Assembly (NCBI GenBank): GCA_963791995.1
Contig: CAWBUQ010000001.1
Span: forward strand, 248,001 to 312,000
Direction of reading: 5' to 3'
DNA: 64,000 bases
DNA from: Bog-473 sp963791995
GTDB taxonomy: Bacteria > Actinomycetota > Acidimicrobiia > Acidimicrobiales > RAAP-2
How positions within the stretch are numbered: the first letter of the stretch is position 1; each line of letters starts with the position of its first letter. The notes beneath the pieces were generated by a model, which saw only the letters and a program-made list of their open reading frames with translations, had not been told where the DNA came from and did no database searches. Positions 1 through 7,050 of the stretch are shown here, one piece after another. The position numbers were made by a program, and so were the translations under genes.

Positions 1-398
1 CGGTCCCGGGGCACGCCGCGGGTGGCCAACCGGCTGCTGCGCCGGGTGCGGGACTTCGCCGAGGTTCGGGGCGAGGGCTTCATCGACGGCGCCACCGCGA
101 ACGAGGGCCTCGAGCTGTTCGGTGTCGACCCCCTGGGTCTCGACAAGGTCGACCGGTCGATCCTGACCACGCTGTGCTCGCGTTTCGGCGGGCAGCCGGT
201 GGGCCTGACGACGCTGGCGCAGTGCATCGGCGAGGAACCCGACACGATCGAGGACGCGTACGAGCCGTTCTTGCTCCAGAGCGGCTTGATCCAACGCACG
301 GCGCGGGCCGGGTGCCGACGGCTCGAGCCTGGGCGCATCTCGGCTACGAGGTGCCGCCGGTCGGGCCGGGCGCAATGAATTCGCCGCCACTCTTCTGA
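1..398 (+). CDS. ruvB: Holliday junction branch-migration helicase RuvB, C-terminal part (frameshifted)
   Basis: RuvB is the hexameric motor that drives branch migration of Holliday junctions with RuvA. The window opens inside the gene: from base 1 the frame reads RSRGTPRVANRLLRR, the DNA-binding winged-helix region that follows the AAA+ domain, then VDRSILTTL, FGGQPVGLTTLA and GEEPDTIEDAYEPFL, all typical of the family. The ATPase domain lies upstream of the window. After IQRTAR the frame is lost at about 301-309. The expected end GRVPTARAWAHLGYEV continues in another frame to a TGA at 396-398. One G missing from the GGG run explains this and a sequencing error is the simplest cause. Identification is secure; the break is plain from alignment to the family memory. 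Confidence 0.93.
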   Translation, partial: VPGHAAGGQPAAAPGAGLRRGSGRGLHRRRHRERGPRAVRCRPPGSRQGRPVDPDHAVLAFRRAAGGPDDAGAVHRRGTRHDRGRVRAVLAPERLDPTHGAGRVPTARAWAHLGYEVPPVGPGAMNSPPLF

Positions 399-997
399 AC
401 GGGCCGCCCGTGTCCACTCCGAGACGCGGCGATTCACCTTCTTGGTGTTTGGGGCGCATCGGGCGGCCCCGATGGGATAGCGTTTGAGGGTTGCACCACG
501 AGACGGAAACGAGGTGACGAGATGGCAGGAAAGACGATGCGTCCGCAGATGAGCGCGCGCGCCGCTGTGGCCCTGCCCGGTGTCGTCTCCGTCGGTGTGG
601 CATGTGGGAGGCCCCGGATCACCGGGCCCACCTTCCGCCCTACGGGCCACTGACGCCGGCCTCGCCACTCACAGCGGGCTGATCGCCCGCACGGACGGGG
701 CCCACGTGGGCCGCTCGTGCTCGCAAAGGCGGGGCAGCCGACCGAGTAGTGGTCCGCTCGCCTCACGGTGGCCCTGAGCGTCGCCCACGGCCTGCGCCTG
801 ACATCCGTCGAGCCGGGCTGTGCCTGTCGGCTTGTCCATCGCAGAGTCTGTTGCAGTGCTGCAGGCGAGGCAGGCGGCGGCCCACCACCCCGAGGCACTT
901 CGGCCTCGGAACCACGGCGATGAGCATCGCACCGCTGCGATGACCATCACACCACGACAATCACGACAATCACGACAATCACGAGTTGGAGAGAGCC
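399..997. other. Intergenic region between ruvB and the ABC exporter
   Basis: About 600 bases without a recognisable gene. A 43-codon frame begins with ATG at 522 (MAGKTMRPQMSARAAV...) after a GAGGTGACG sequence that could bind ribosomes, but its protein resembles nothing I know and ends at about 653. No hairpin followed by a T tract was seen after ruvB. The right edge holds a short tandem repeat and the ribosome-binding site of the ABC gene. A promoter for the ABC gene is probably here but I cannot place it. Confidence 0.5.
953..983. repeat. Three tandem copies of a 9-base unit
   Basis: The unit CACGACAAT occurs three times in a row (953-961, 962-970, 971-979), followed by a partial fourth copy CACGA. 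It ends a few bases before the ribosome-binding site GGAGAGA of the ABC exporter gene, so it lies in the presumed 5' leader. It could be a slippage-prone spacer; no function is shown. Confidence 0.85.
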
Positions 998-2797
998 ATG
1001 GGTGACCGCACCCTCTTCCCCAATGCATCGAACAAAGAGACGCTGGCCTACTGCTTGCGCCAGATGCGACCCGACCGCGCCGCGTTCGCCGGGAGTTGCA
1101 CCGCGATCGTGCTCGGCACGCTGGCCAACGCCGTCGCGGCGCCGCTGATCTTCGCGTCGCTCTTGAGCCGCATCGCCACCGTGGGCACCCACGGCGACAC
1201 CTGGCACGACTTCGCGCCCCTGATCGCGGCGTACGCCCTCGTACTGGCCGCCGCCACGGTCTTCGGCCGTATCGGTGGCTGGCTCAACTGGGGCGCCACG
1301 CTGCGATCGTTCGGCCGTGCCATCACCAACGGCTACGAGCACCTGATCGGGCTCAGCCACGCCTGGCACACCGACCGGCCCTCGGGCGAGGTCATCGCCA
1401 CATTGGAGACCTCGACCTGGGCCTTCGTCGAGCTGATCGACGCCATGGTGTGGGGGATCCTGCGGATATCGGTGACCACGCTCGGAGCGATCGTCGTCCT
1501 CGGCATCGTCGCCTGGCCGGTGGCGCTGGTCATGGCATGTCTCGTCGCCGTGTTCGTCGGCGTCCTCCATCACCGCATGGGCCGTGTGGTCGCCGCCGAG
1601 AAGGACTTCTCGGATGCGCACTCACGCGCCACAGGCGTCATCGCGGACACCATCTCGAACCTGACCACGGTGCGATCCCAGGCTGCGGAGGGACGCGAGA
1701 TGGGGCACGTCGACGCCCTGGTGGGCGACTCATTGCGAGCCGACTTCCGGGCCAGGCGCGTCTTCACCGCCACGCGGCTCCAGATGGAGTCGGCCATGGC
1801 CTTCTTCAACTGGGCCGCGGTCGCGGTGGGGATCTTGCTGGCGCTGCACCACGTGGCGGCCGCGGGCGTGGTCTACCTCATCTTGTTCTACGCCACCTTC
1901 GTGGGTACCAGCTTGGAGGAGTCGTTCGAATTCATCCGGCTCATGTCCCGCGCCATCGGGCGCTGCGCGAAGTTCGCCGGCATCGCGGCCACCGACGCCG
2001 ACATCGTCGACGTGGGCGGTGCCCCCGGGCTCGTCGTGCCCTGCGGGATGGTGGAGTTTCGCGACCTTCGCTTCGCGTACCGGGCTGGGGCGCCTCTGTT
2101 CGAGGGCTTGGACCTGCGCATCGAGCCGGGGGAGCACGTCGGGCTGGTCGGCCCGTCCGGATCGGGCAAGACGACACTGACCAAACTGCTGCTGCGCTTC
2201 GCGGATCGTGACGGCGGCCTCATCGCCATCGACGACCAGGACATCGCGTCCGTGACCCAGCAGTCGCTGCGCCGTCACATCGCGTACGTGCCCCAGGATC
2301 CCCAGATGTTGCACCGGACCATCGCGGAGAACATCTGCTACGGGCTCGAGCTCGAGGATGGGGTCGACATGGACGTGGTGCACACGGTGGCTCGCGCCGC
2401 GTACGTGGACGAGTTCGTGGCGCGCCTGCCTGATGGTTACGACACGGTGGTGGGCGAGCGCGGACTCAAGCTCTCTGGTGGCCAGCGCCAGCGCGTCGCC
2501 ATCGCGCAGGCCATGGCCAAGGGCGCCAAGGTGCTGGTCCTCGACGAGGCCACCTCGGCACTCGACTCGGAGTCCGAGTCGTTGGTCCAAGAGGCCCTGT
2601 GGCGCCTCATGGAGGGCACCACGGCGCTCGTCGTGGCGCACCGCCTGGCGACCATCGCCCACCTCGATCGCATCGTGGTGATGGACCACGGCCGCGTCGT
2701 CGAGCAGGGCACGCACGCCGAGCTGCTCTCCCTGGGCGGCGCCGGTGTCTACGGCCGCCTGTGGGCCCACCAGTCGGGCGGGTTCTTGGCTGCCTGA
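998..2797 (+). CDS. ABC exporter, fused membrane and ATPase domains
   Basis: A half-transporter of about 600 residues with an N-terminal six-helix ABC membrane domain (roughly residues 30-320) and a C-terminal nucleotide-binding domain. The ATPase domain shows Walker A GPSGSGKTTL (near residue 385), Q-loop YVPQDPQML, signature LSGGQRQR (near 492), Walker B VLVLDEATSALD and the H-loop AHRLATI. It would homodimerise, or pair with another half, in the cytoplasmic membrane and export an unknown substrate. ATG 998 is preferred because GGAGAGA lies just before it; a TTG at 986 is in frame. It is the only ABC gene nearby and sits alone between ruvB and yajC, facing the sensor-kinase gene. Substrate cannot be read from sequence. 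Confidence 0.9.
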   Translation: MGDRTLFPNASNKETLAYCLRQMRPDRAAFAGSCTAIVLGTLANAVAAPLIFASLLSRIATVGTHGDTWHDFAPLIAAYALVLAAATVFGRIGGWLNWGATLRSFGRAITNGYEHLIGLSHAWHTDRPSGEVIATLETSTWAFVELIDAMVWGILRISVTTLGAIVVLGIVAWPVALVMACLVAVFVGVLHHRMGRVVAAEKDFSDAHSRATGVIADTISNLTTVRSQAAEGREMGHVDALVGDSLRADFRARRVFTATRLQMESAMAFFNWAAVAVGILLALHHVAAAGVVYLILFYATFVGTSLEESFEFIRLMSRAIGRCAKFAGIAATDADIVDVGGAPGLVVPCGMVEFRDLRFAYRAGAPLFEGLDLRIEPGEHVGLVGPSGSGKTTLTKLLLRFADRDGGLIAIDDQDIASVTQQSLRRHIAYVPQDPQMLHRTIAENICYGLELEDGVDMDVVHTVARAAYVDEFVARLPDGYDTVVGERGLKLSGGQRQRVAIAQAMAKGAKVLVLDEATSALDSESESLVQEALWRLMEGTTALVVAHRLATIAHLDRIVVMDHGRVVEQGTHAELLSLGGAGVYGRLWAHQSGGFLAA

Positions 2798-2805
2798 TCG
2801 CCGAA

Positions 2806-2835
2806 GTGAGTGCGGGCCTCAGGGCCCGCACTCAC
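2806..2835. terminator. Bidirectional hairpin between convergent genes
   Basis: A perfect 13-bp stem (GTGAGTGCGGGCC pairs with GGCCCGCACTCAC at 2823-2835) with a four-base loop lies between the ABC gene stop (2797) and the convergent kinase gene, whose stop codon is at 2832-2834 inside the right arm. There is no clear T tract on either side, so it may work with Rho or simply block read-through from both directions. Confidence 0.75.
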
Positions 2836-5474
2836 GAGGTGGTGATGCGGGTGCCTTGTGACTCGGTTCTCCTGGCGGTGCGCAGCGGCAGGTACACCCG
2901 GAAGGTCGTGGACCAGCCTGGTGTGTCGGCGATGTCGACGAAGCCCTCGTGGGCTTCTGCGACCGACTTGGCGATGGCGAGCCCGAGGCCCGTGCCGGGG
3001 ACTCCCGCCTCGGTCGAAGAGGCGAGCCGGTAGAAGCGCTCGAAGAGCTGTTCGCGCTCGCCAGGCGGGATGCCCGGGCCCTCGTCGCGCACCTGGACCC
3101 GGGCGTAGGCATCGGCGCTGTCGACGATCACCTGCACGCGGCCGCCCCGCGGCGAGAACTTGATGGCGTTGGAAAGCAGGTTGCCCAGCAGCTGGTGCAA
3201 CCGGGTCGGATCGCCGAAGATCGGGACCTCGTCGCCGGGCTCCAGTGTCAGCACGATGCCGGCGACGCTGGCCGAGGTCTGCATGGCGTGGACGGCCTCC
3301 TCGGCCAGTCGGTGGAGGTCCAAGGTGACGAACGAGACCCGGAGGCCGCGCCCGGCGCCGGGGTCGGTCAGGAGGTCCTCGGCAACGGCCTGGAGCTGTT
3401 CGGCGTTGCGCTCAATGGTCTGGAGCATCCGGATCTGGCTCTCGGTCAGGTCCGCGGATGCATCGAGGAGCAATTCCACGAAGCCCCGGATGGAGGTGAT
3501 GGGTGTGCGCAGCTCGTGGGACACCGTGGCGACGACGTCGTCCTTCATCTGGGTCAGCTCGCGCAGGCGGTTGTTCTGCTCAATGAGCGACTGCGTGACT
3601 TCCTTCTGAATGGCGAACAGCCGTTCGCGATCGGCGGCGAGCTCCTCGCGCTCGGTGACGTCGATGGCCACCACCACGTAACCCCCGTTGGAGGGAGCCA
3701 TCGCCTCGTCGAGCCCTGCTTGAGCGAATCCGCCGCTCTCGGGCATTCCGGCGCTCCGTCCGACGAGCATGTCCGCATCCTCGGGGTCGTCGCCCCACTC
3801 GTCCTCGAGCCCTGCGTCCACCGTGGGGACCGGCAGGGCGCGCACGCGCACGACGCACCGGCGCTGCTGGCCGTCTTTGCGCGTGGCCGTCCAGGGGACC
3901 TCGGCAGCGGCCTCGGCGTCGATCGGTTCGAGCGCGGTGCGCATCGCATCGATGGTCTGGCGTCGCTGGTCGATCTGGGCAGGGTCGATGAAGTCGGCGA
4001 TGGAACGGACGCCGACCACCTCGGCGGCCCGGTAGCCGAGCATCTGTTCGGCACCGGCGGAGAAGAAGGTCACGGTGCCGGCCGGGTCGACTCCCATGAT
4101 GGCGCTGCCCGTGGCGGCACGGAGCAGCGTCTCGAGGCGGTCGCGGGCGTAGTCGGCCTCGCGGGCGTTGCGCCGCGAGAGGCGCGACTGCTGGGCCAGG
4201 TCGCTCAGGTAGGCGCGGTCACGCGACACCATCGTGTAGACGGTCGAGGCCACGAGCGTCGTCACGCTTGCCATCACCACGACCTGCCGCCATTCGAGGG
4301 TCGGATACTTGGGCGGCCCCACGATCAGGAGCGGCACCAAGAGCGCAAGATCCATACAGAACAGGCCGACGAGCAAATGGAGTCGCCTGCCGTAGAGCGA
4401 GAGCCAGACGATGGGCAGGAGGTAGACGACGACGAGCCCGGAGTTGGCGCCGCCTTGCGCGTCTCGGATGATGGCGATGACCGCGATGTAGCCAATCGGG
4501 ATGATCAGCCATGCCCAGTCGGGCAGGCGCTCCCAAGGCATCAGGAAGGCCGCAGCCATCAAGACGAAGAAGATGACGCCGGCGATCGAGATCTCGCGAC
4601 GAGCGTCGTGGGGGAAGGGAATGACTGCGATGAGCACGGTTCCGATCGCCACCAAGGCGAAGACCGGCAAGCGGACTCGCATGGAGCCGGTGAAACCGAT
4701 GGGCAGGTTTGTTCCGGGCATCAGCGGTTCGCGACGCCCGGTCGGGTTGGGTCGAGTGGGTGACGTCTCGCTCACCGCGACCCGCGAGCGATAGCGGTAC
4801 CCGAAGCCCCGCACCGTTTCGATGGGTGAGTCGTCTCCCTCGTCCCATCCCAGCTTGCGGCGCAGGCGCAGCACGGCGTACTTGACTCGGGAGGGCGCCA
4901 GCCCACTCGGGTCGTCCCAGGCGAGGCCAATGAGCTGGTCCGAGGAAAGCACCTGGCCCTGATGGCGCACCAGCGTGGTCAAGAGCCGGTACTCGGTCGG
5001 CGTCAGGACGACGATGGAGCCGTCGACGGCGACCTCGCGCTGGGCGAAGTCGACATGGAGCGTCCCGTCGTCGAAGGTGGTCACCGGGTCCTTGCTGGTG
5101 ACGAGGCGGCGGCCGATGGCATCGAGACGGGCAAGCAGCTCGGCTTTGCCGAACGGCTTGGTCATGTAGTCGTCGGCCCCCGCGTTCAGTCCGCGCACCT
5201 TGTCCCGTTCGGTCCCGGCGGCCGTCAACATGAGAACAGGGGTGGTGTCGCTCATGTCTCGGATCCGCTCCAAGACCTGCCAGCCGTCGAGGTCCGGCAA
5301 TCCGACGTCGAGGATGACGATGTCCGGCTGGACCTGGTGGAACTGGCGGACCCCGTCCCGCCCCTCGATGGCCTCCGAGACGGTGTATTCGGCCCGTTCC
5401 AGCAGCGTCCGCAGGAGCTGTCGGATGTCGGCCTCGTCTTCGATGACTAATACGGAGATGTGCCCGTCGCGCAT
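2832..5474 (-). CDS. Response regulator-sensor histidine kinase, read as one polypeptide
   Basis: One uninterrupted frame encodes a complete OmpR-type regulator followed by a complete membrane sensor kinase. Order: receiver domain (ISVLVIEDEADIR, phosphoacceptor in VILDVGLPD, TKPFG), winged-helix DNA-binding domain (LTPTEYRLLTTL, ETVRGFGYRYRS), a linker, about six to eight membrane segments (about residues 265-430), a PAS domain, then HisKA (VSHELRTPITSIRGF, His near 653) and an HATPase domain (NLLSNAIKFS, DEGPGIP, GTGLGLAIAKS). ATG 5474 fits the receiver N-terminus and has TACAGT nine bases upstream; a GTG at 5525 is also in frame. A covalent join of a DNA-binding regulator to a membrane kinase is unusual. 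GTGA and TGATG sequences lie at the junction, so two overlapping genes merged by an indel are a real alternative. Confidence 0.85.
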   Translation of the reverse strand: MRDGHISVLVIEDEADIRQLLRTLLERAEYTVSEAIEGRDGVRQFHQVQPDIVILDVGLPDLDGWQVLERIRDMSDTTPVLMLTAAGTERDKVRGLNAGADDYMTKPFGKAELLARLDAIGRRLVTSKDPVTTFDDGTLHVDFAQREVAVDGSIVVLTPTEYRLLTTLVRHQGQVLSSDQLIGLAWDDPSGLAPSRVKYAVLRLRRKLGWDEGDDSPIETVRGFGYRYRSRVAVSETSPTRPNPTGRREPLMPGTNLPIGFTGSMRVRLPVFALVAIGTVLIAVIPFPHDARREISIAGVIFFVLMAAAFLMPWERLPDWAWLIIPIGYIAVIAIIRDAQGGANSGLVVVYLLPIVWLSLYGRRLHLLVGLFCMDLALLVPLLIVGPPKYPTLEWRQVVVMASVTTLVASTVYTMVSRDRAYLSDLAQQSRLSRRNAREADYARDRLETLLRAATGSAIMGVDPAGTVTFFSAGAEQMLGYRAAEVVGVRSIADFIDPAQIDQRRQTIDAMRTALEPIDAEAAAEVPWTATRKDGQQRRCVVRVRALPVPTVDAGLEDEWGDDPEDADMLVGRSAGMPESGGFAQAGLDEAMAPSNGGYVVVAIDVTEREELAADRERLFAIQKEVTQSLIEQNNRLRELTQMKDDVVATVSHELRTPITSIRGFVELLLDASADLTESQIRMLQTIERNAEQLQAVAEDLLTDPGAGRGLRVSFVTLDLHRLAEEAVHAMQTSASVAGIVLTLEPGDEVPIFGDPTRLHQLLGNLLSNAIKFSPRGGRVQVIVDSADAYARVQVRDEGPGIPPGEREQLFERFYRLASSTEAGVPGTGLGLAIAKSVAEAHEGFVDIADTPGWSTTFRVYLPLRTARRTESQGTRITTS

Positions 5475-5483
5475 CAGGATGCA

Positions 5484-5489
5484 ACTGTA
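5484..5489 (-). promoter_or_regulatory. -10-like element TACAGT upstream of the regulator-kinase gene
   Basis: On the minus strand TACAGT stands nine bases before ATG 5474. The spacing is like that at hisD in this window and would give an mRNA with almost no leader. No Shine-Dalgarno sequence precedes this ATG. Inference from pattern only. Confidence 0.4.
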
Positions 5490-5550
5490 CTGGGCAAACA
5501 GGCAATGGATGTGATTAAAGGACACCCATGTTGCCTCGGATACGGCCTGT

Positions 5551-5793
5551 TCAGCGCACGAATTGGGCGAGCTGGGGAAAACGGAATCCAGCGCGGGCCT
5601 CGTGGACGCGGATCAGGGCGTCGGTCGTGGCCGGCCGAGGTGCGATCAGAGAGCCGCTCAGGTGCCGTTTGTGCGCGTCGCACAGGTCGGCCGGGTCGGC
5701 CAGGTCCTGCTGGTCGCAGAGTTCGCAGGGAGCGGCGATCTCAGCGGGTGCGGGGGCCGGAAGGTGGGTGTCAGGCCCCCGGGGAACCCCGAA
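5551..5793 (-). pseudogene. Start-less frame with a possible zinc-binding Cys/His cluster
   Basis: On the minus strand an 80-codon open stretch runs from an in-frame stop at 5794-5796 to TGA at 5551-5553. It contains CELC followed eleven residues later by CDAH, a C-x2-C-x11-C-x2-H pattern that could bind zinc, and ends AGFRFPQLAQFVR. The composition looks like real protein, unlike the neighbouring frames, but there is no ATG, GTG or TTG in it. It may be the 3' remnant of a gene or a gene broken by an upstream indel. I do not recognise the family. Confidence 0.3.
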
Positions 5794-5891
5794 TCAGGCA
5801 GCGACTTCGGCCCCGGATCGTGGGCCTGGGAGGCGGACCTGACAGCGAACGTTAAAGGAGACCGGCCGTTGTGCCGAAAGGCAATACCGAG

Positions 5892-5987
5892 AGCGAAAGG
5901 TGCGCCGGCCCGGGTCGTCCGTTCCCCCGGATATCCCCCCCCGGATCCCCTAAGGACGGCCTCGGTTGGCCGGCGCACCTCTTCGCT
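5892..5987. other. 96-base extended stem-loop
   Basis: Arms AGCGAAAGGTGCGCCGGCC (5892-5910) and GGCCGGCGCACCT-C-TTCGCT (5968-5987) pair over 19 bp with a single bulged C at 5981. Inside, GTCGTCC (5914-5920) can pair with GGACGGC (5954-5960), including one G-U pair, after a small internal loop. GCTTTTG follows on the plus strand. It could be a structured leader or attenuator for yajC-secDF, a small RNA, or a terminator for a transcript entering from the left. Family unknown. Confidence 0.5.
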
Positions 5988-6444
5988 GCTTTTGTCCCCC
6001 CTCGGTGTCCCCCCGCGAGATTCCGTTCCCCTTCATCGGATCTCACTTGGTCGCCCCCCTCTGAACGACCTCACCAAGTGGTTGCTGTACTGATGGATGG
6101 GTACTTTGCACACCAGTTGTCGCAACCGAGGCCATTTTGGGTTGCAGTCGGGTTGCCCCGCGTAGAGGCTCCGCCATATCGGCTGAAGACGTCCGTTAAA
6201 CCCGCCGGGAGGCGAGTGTGGCGGCCGGCAACGGTTGCCCAAAGCCCCGCCAAAGCTTCTTTGGACGGCTGCTTCGGCTCATGACGGCGGGCGGCGATTG
6301 GCCTTGGAGATGGCTTGGTCGAGCTGCCCCGGCGGGACGTGGCCGGAAGGGCTCGTCGCAGGGCCTGGAAGTGCGCGAAGCCGCAGGAAGGCGGGTGATA
6401 CCACCCCAGCCAGGTACTGCCAAAGAGACGGCGGACGCACGCAC

Positions 6445-6450
6445 TAGGGT
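6445..6450 (+). promoter_or_regulatory. Possible -10 element TAGGGT upstream of yajC
   Basis: TAGGGT fits the TAnnnT pattern seen before many genes here and lies 36 bases before the yajC start, leaving a short leader that includes the AAGGA ribosome-binding site. No convincing -35 element was found. Weak evidence. Confidence 0.3.
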
Positions 6451-6486
6451 GGCACTTCGCAACCGATTCCGGTCCAAGGATCTCCC

Positions 6487-7050
6487 ATGACACCATCCCC
6501 GGCACTCGTCCACCTCGTCGTCGCTGCCACCAGCTCAAAGTCCAGTTCAAGCTCGCTGTTGACCCTGTTGCCCCTGCTCGCCATCGGGGTATTGGGCTAC
6601 TTCTTCTTCATCCGGCCTCAGCAGAAGAAGGCGCAGAAGGCTCGTCAGGCCCAGGGGTCCGACATCGATGTGGGCGATGAGGTGCAAACCGTGGGCGGCG
6701 TCGTCGGCACCGTGCTCGAGATCCACGGCGACCGCTACACCCTCTTGACCGGGGCACTCGGTGACGACGGGAACCTCGACGGGCCCCAACCCACGCGCAT
6801 CGTGTTCGTGCGCCAGGCCATCGCACGGAAAATCGACCGCATCGACGACATACGGGACGTCCCGGTCGATGACGCACCCCAAGACGTGCGTCCGAGCACC
6901 AACGGGTCGGCGACGAAGTCGACGAACACGTCGAACTCGAGCTCGAACAGCACCACCAGCGACGGCAGCAGCACCGAGGACATCGACGACGTTGATGGGG
7001 ACAACGCAACCAGCGGTGGGGACCGCGGTGGGGAGTCCGAGGAAGCGTGA
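6487..7050 (+). CDS. yajC: Sec translocon accessory protein YajC
   Basis: YajC is the small single-span membrane subunit that associates with SecD and SecF. The protein has one N-terminal transmembrane helix (LLTLLPLLAIGVLGYFFF, about residues 22-39) followed at once by the hallmark IRPQQKKAQ and the domain IDVGDEVQTVGGVVGTVL. At 187 residues it is longer than typical (about 110) because of a disordered Ser/Thr/Asn/Asp-rich tail from about residue 125. AAGGA stands about eight bases before the ATG. It overlaps secD by GTGA, so the two are translationally coupled. The tail composition (SNSSSNSTTSDGSS) resembles the Ser/Thr-rich insertion in SecF of the same operon. Confidence 0.95.
   Translation: MTPSPALVHLVVAATSSKSSSSSLLTLLPLLAIGVLGYFFFIRPQQKKAQKARQAQGSDIDVGDEVQTVGGVVGTVLEIHGDRYTLLTGALGDDGNLDGPQPTRIVFVRQAIARKIDRIDDIRDVPVDDAPQDVRPSTNGSATKSTNTSNSSSNSTTSDGSSTEDIDDVDGDNATSGGDRGGESEEA

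Larger units (their letters stand above)
5526..6486. other. Long non-coding stretch upstream of yajC
   Basis: Nearly 1 kb lies between the divergent kinase gene and yajC. It contains a minus-strand frame without a start codon (5551-5793), a long base-paired structure (5892-5987) and an inverted repeat CACTTGGT/ACCAAGTG (6044-6051 and 6073-6080, 21-base loop). I looked for RNase P RNA, tmRNA, SRP RNA and common riboswitch cores and recognised none. The reading frames from 5871 to 6480 do not look like protein. In related actinobacteria yajC usually follows ruvB directly, so this gap and the two genes before it look like an insertion or rearrangement. Confidence 0.5.

Noticed and set aside
953..983. 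Tandem 9-base units considered as a CRISPR or attachment site
   Set aside because: Units are too short and contiguous, without spacers; no integrase or cas gene is present.
2949..4763. 604-codon plus-strand frame opposite the regulator-kinase gene
   Set aside because: Antisense shadow in high-GC DNA. The minus-strand protein has full kinase and receiver motifs; the plus-strand translation matches nothing.
5526..6486. Search for RNase P RNA, tmRNA, SRP RNA or known riboswitch core
   Set aside because: None of the conserved cores I know was found on either strand; only unassigned hairpins remain.
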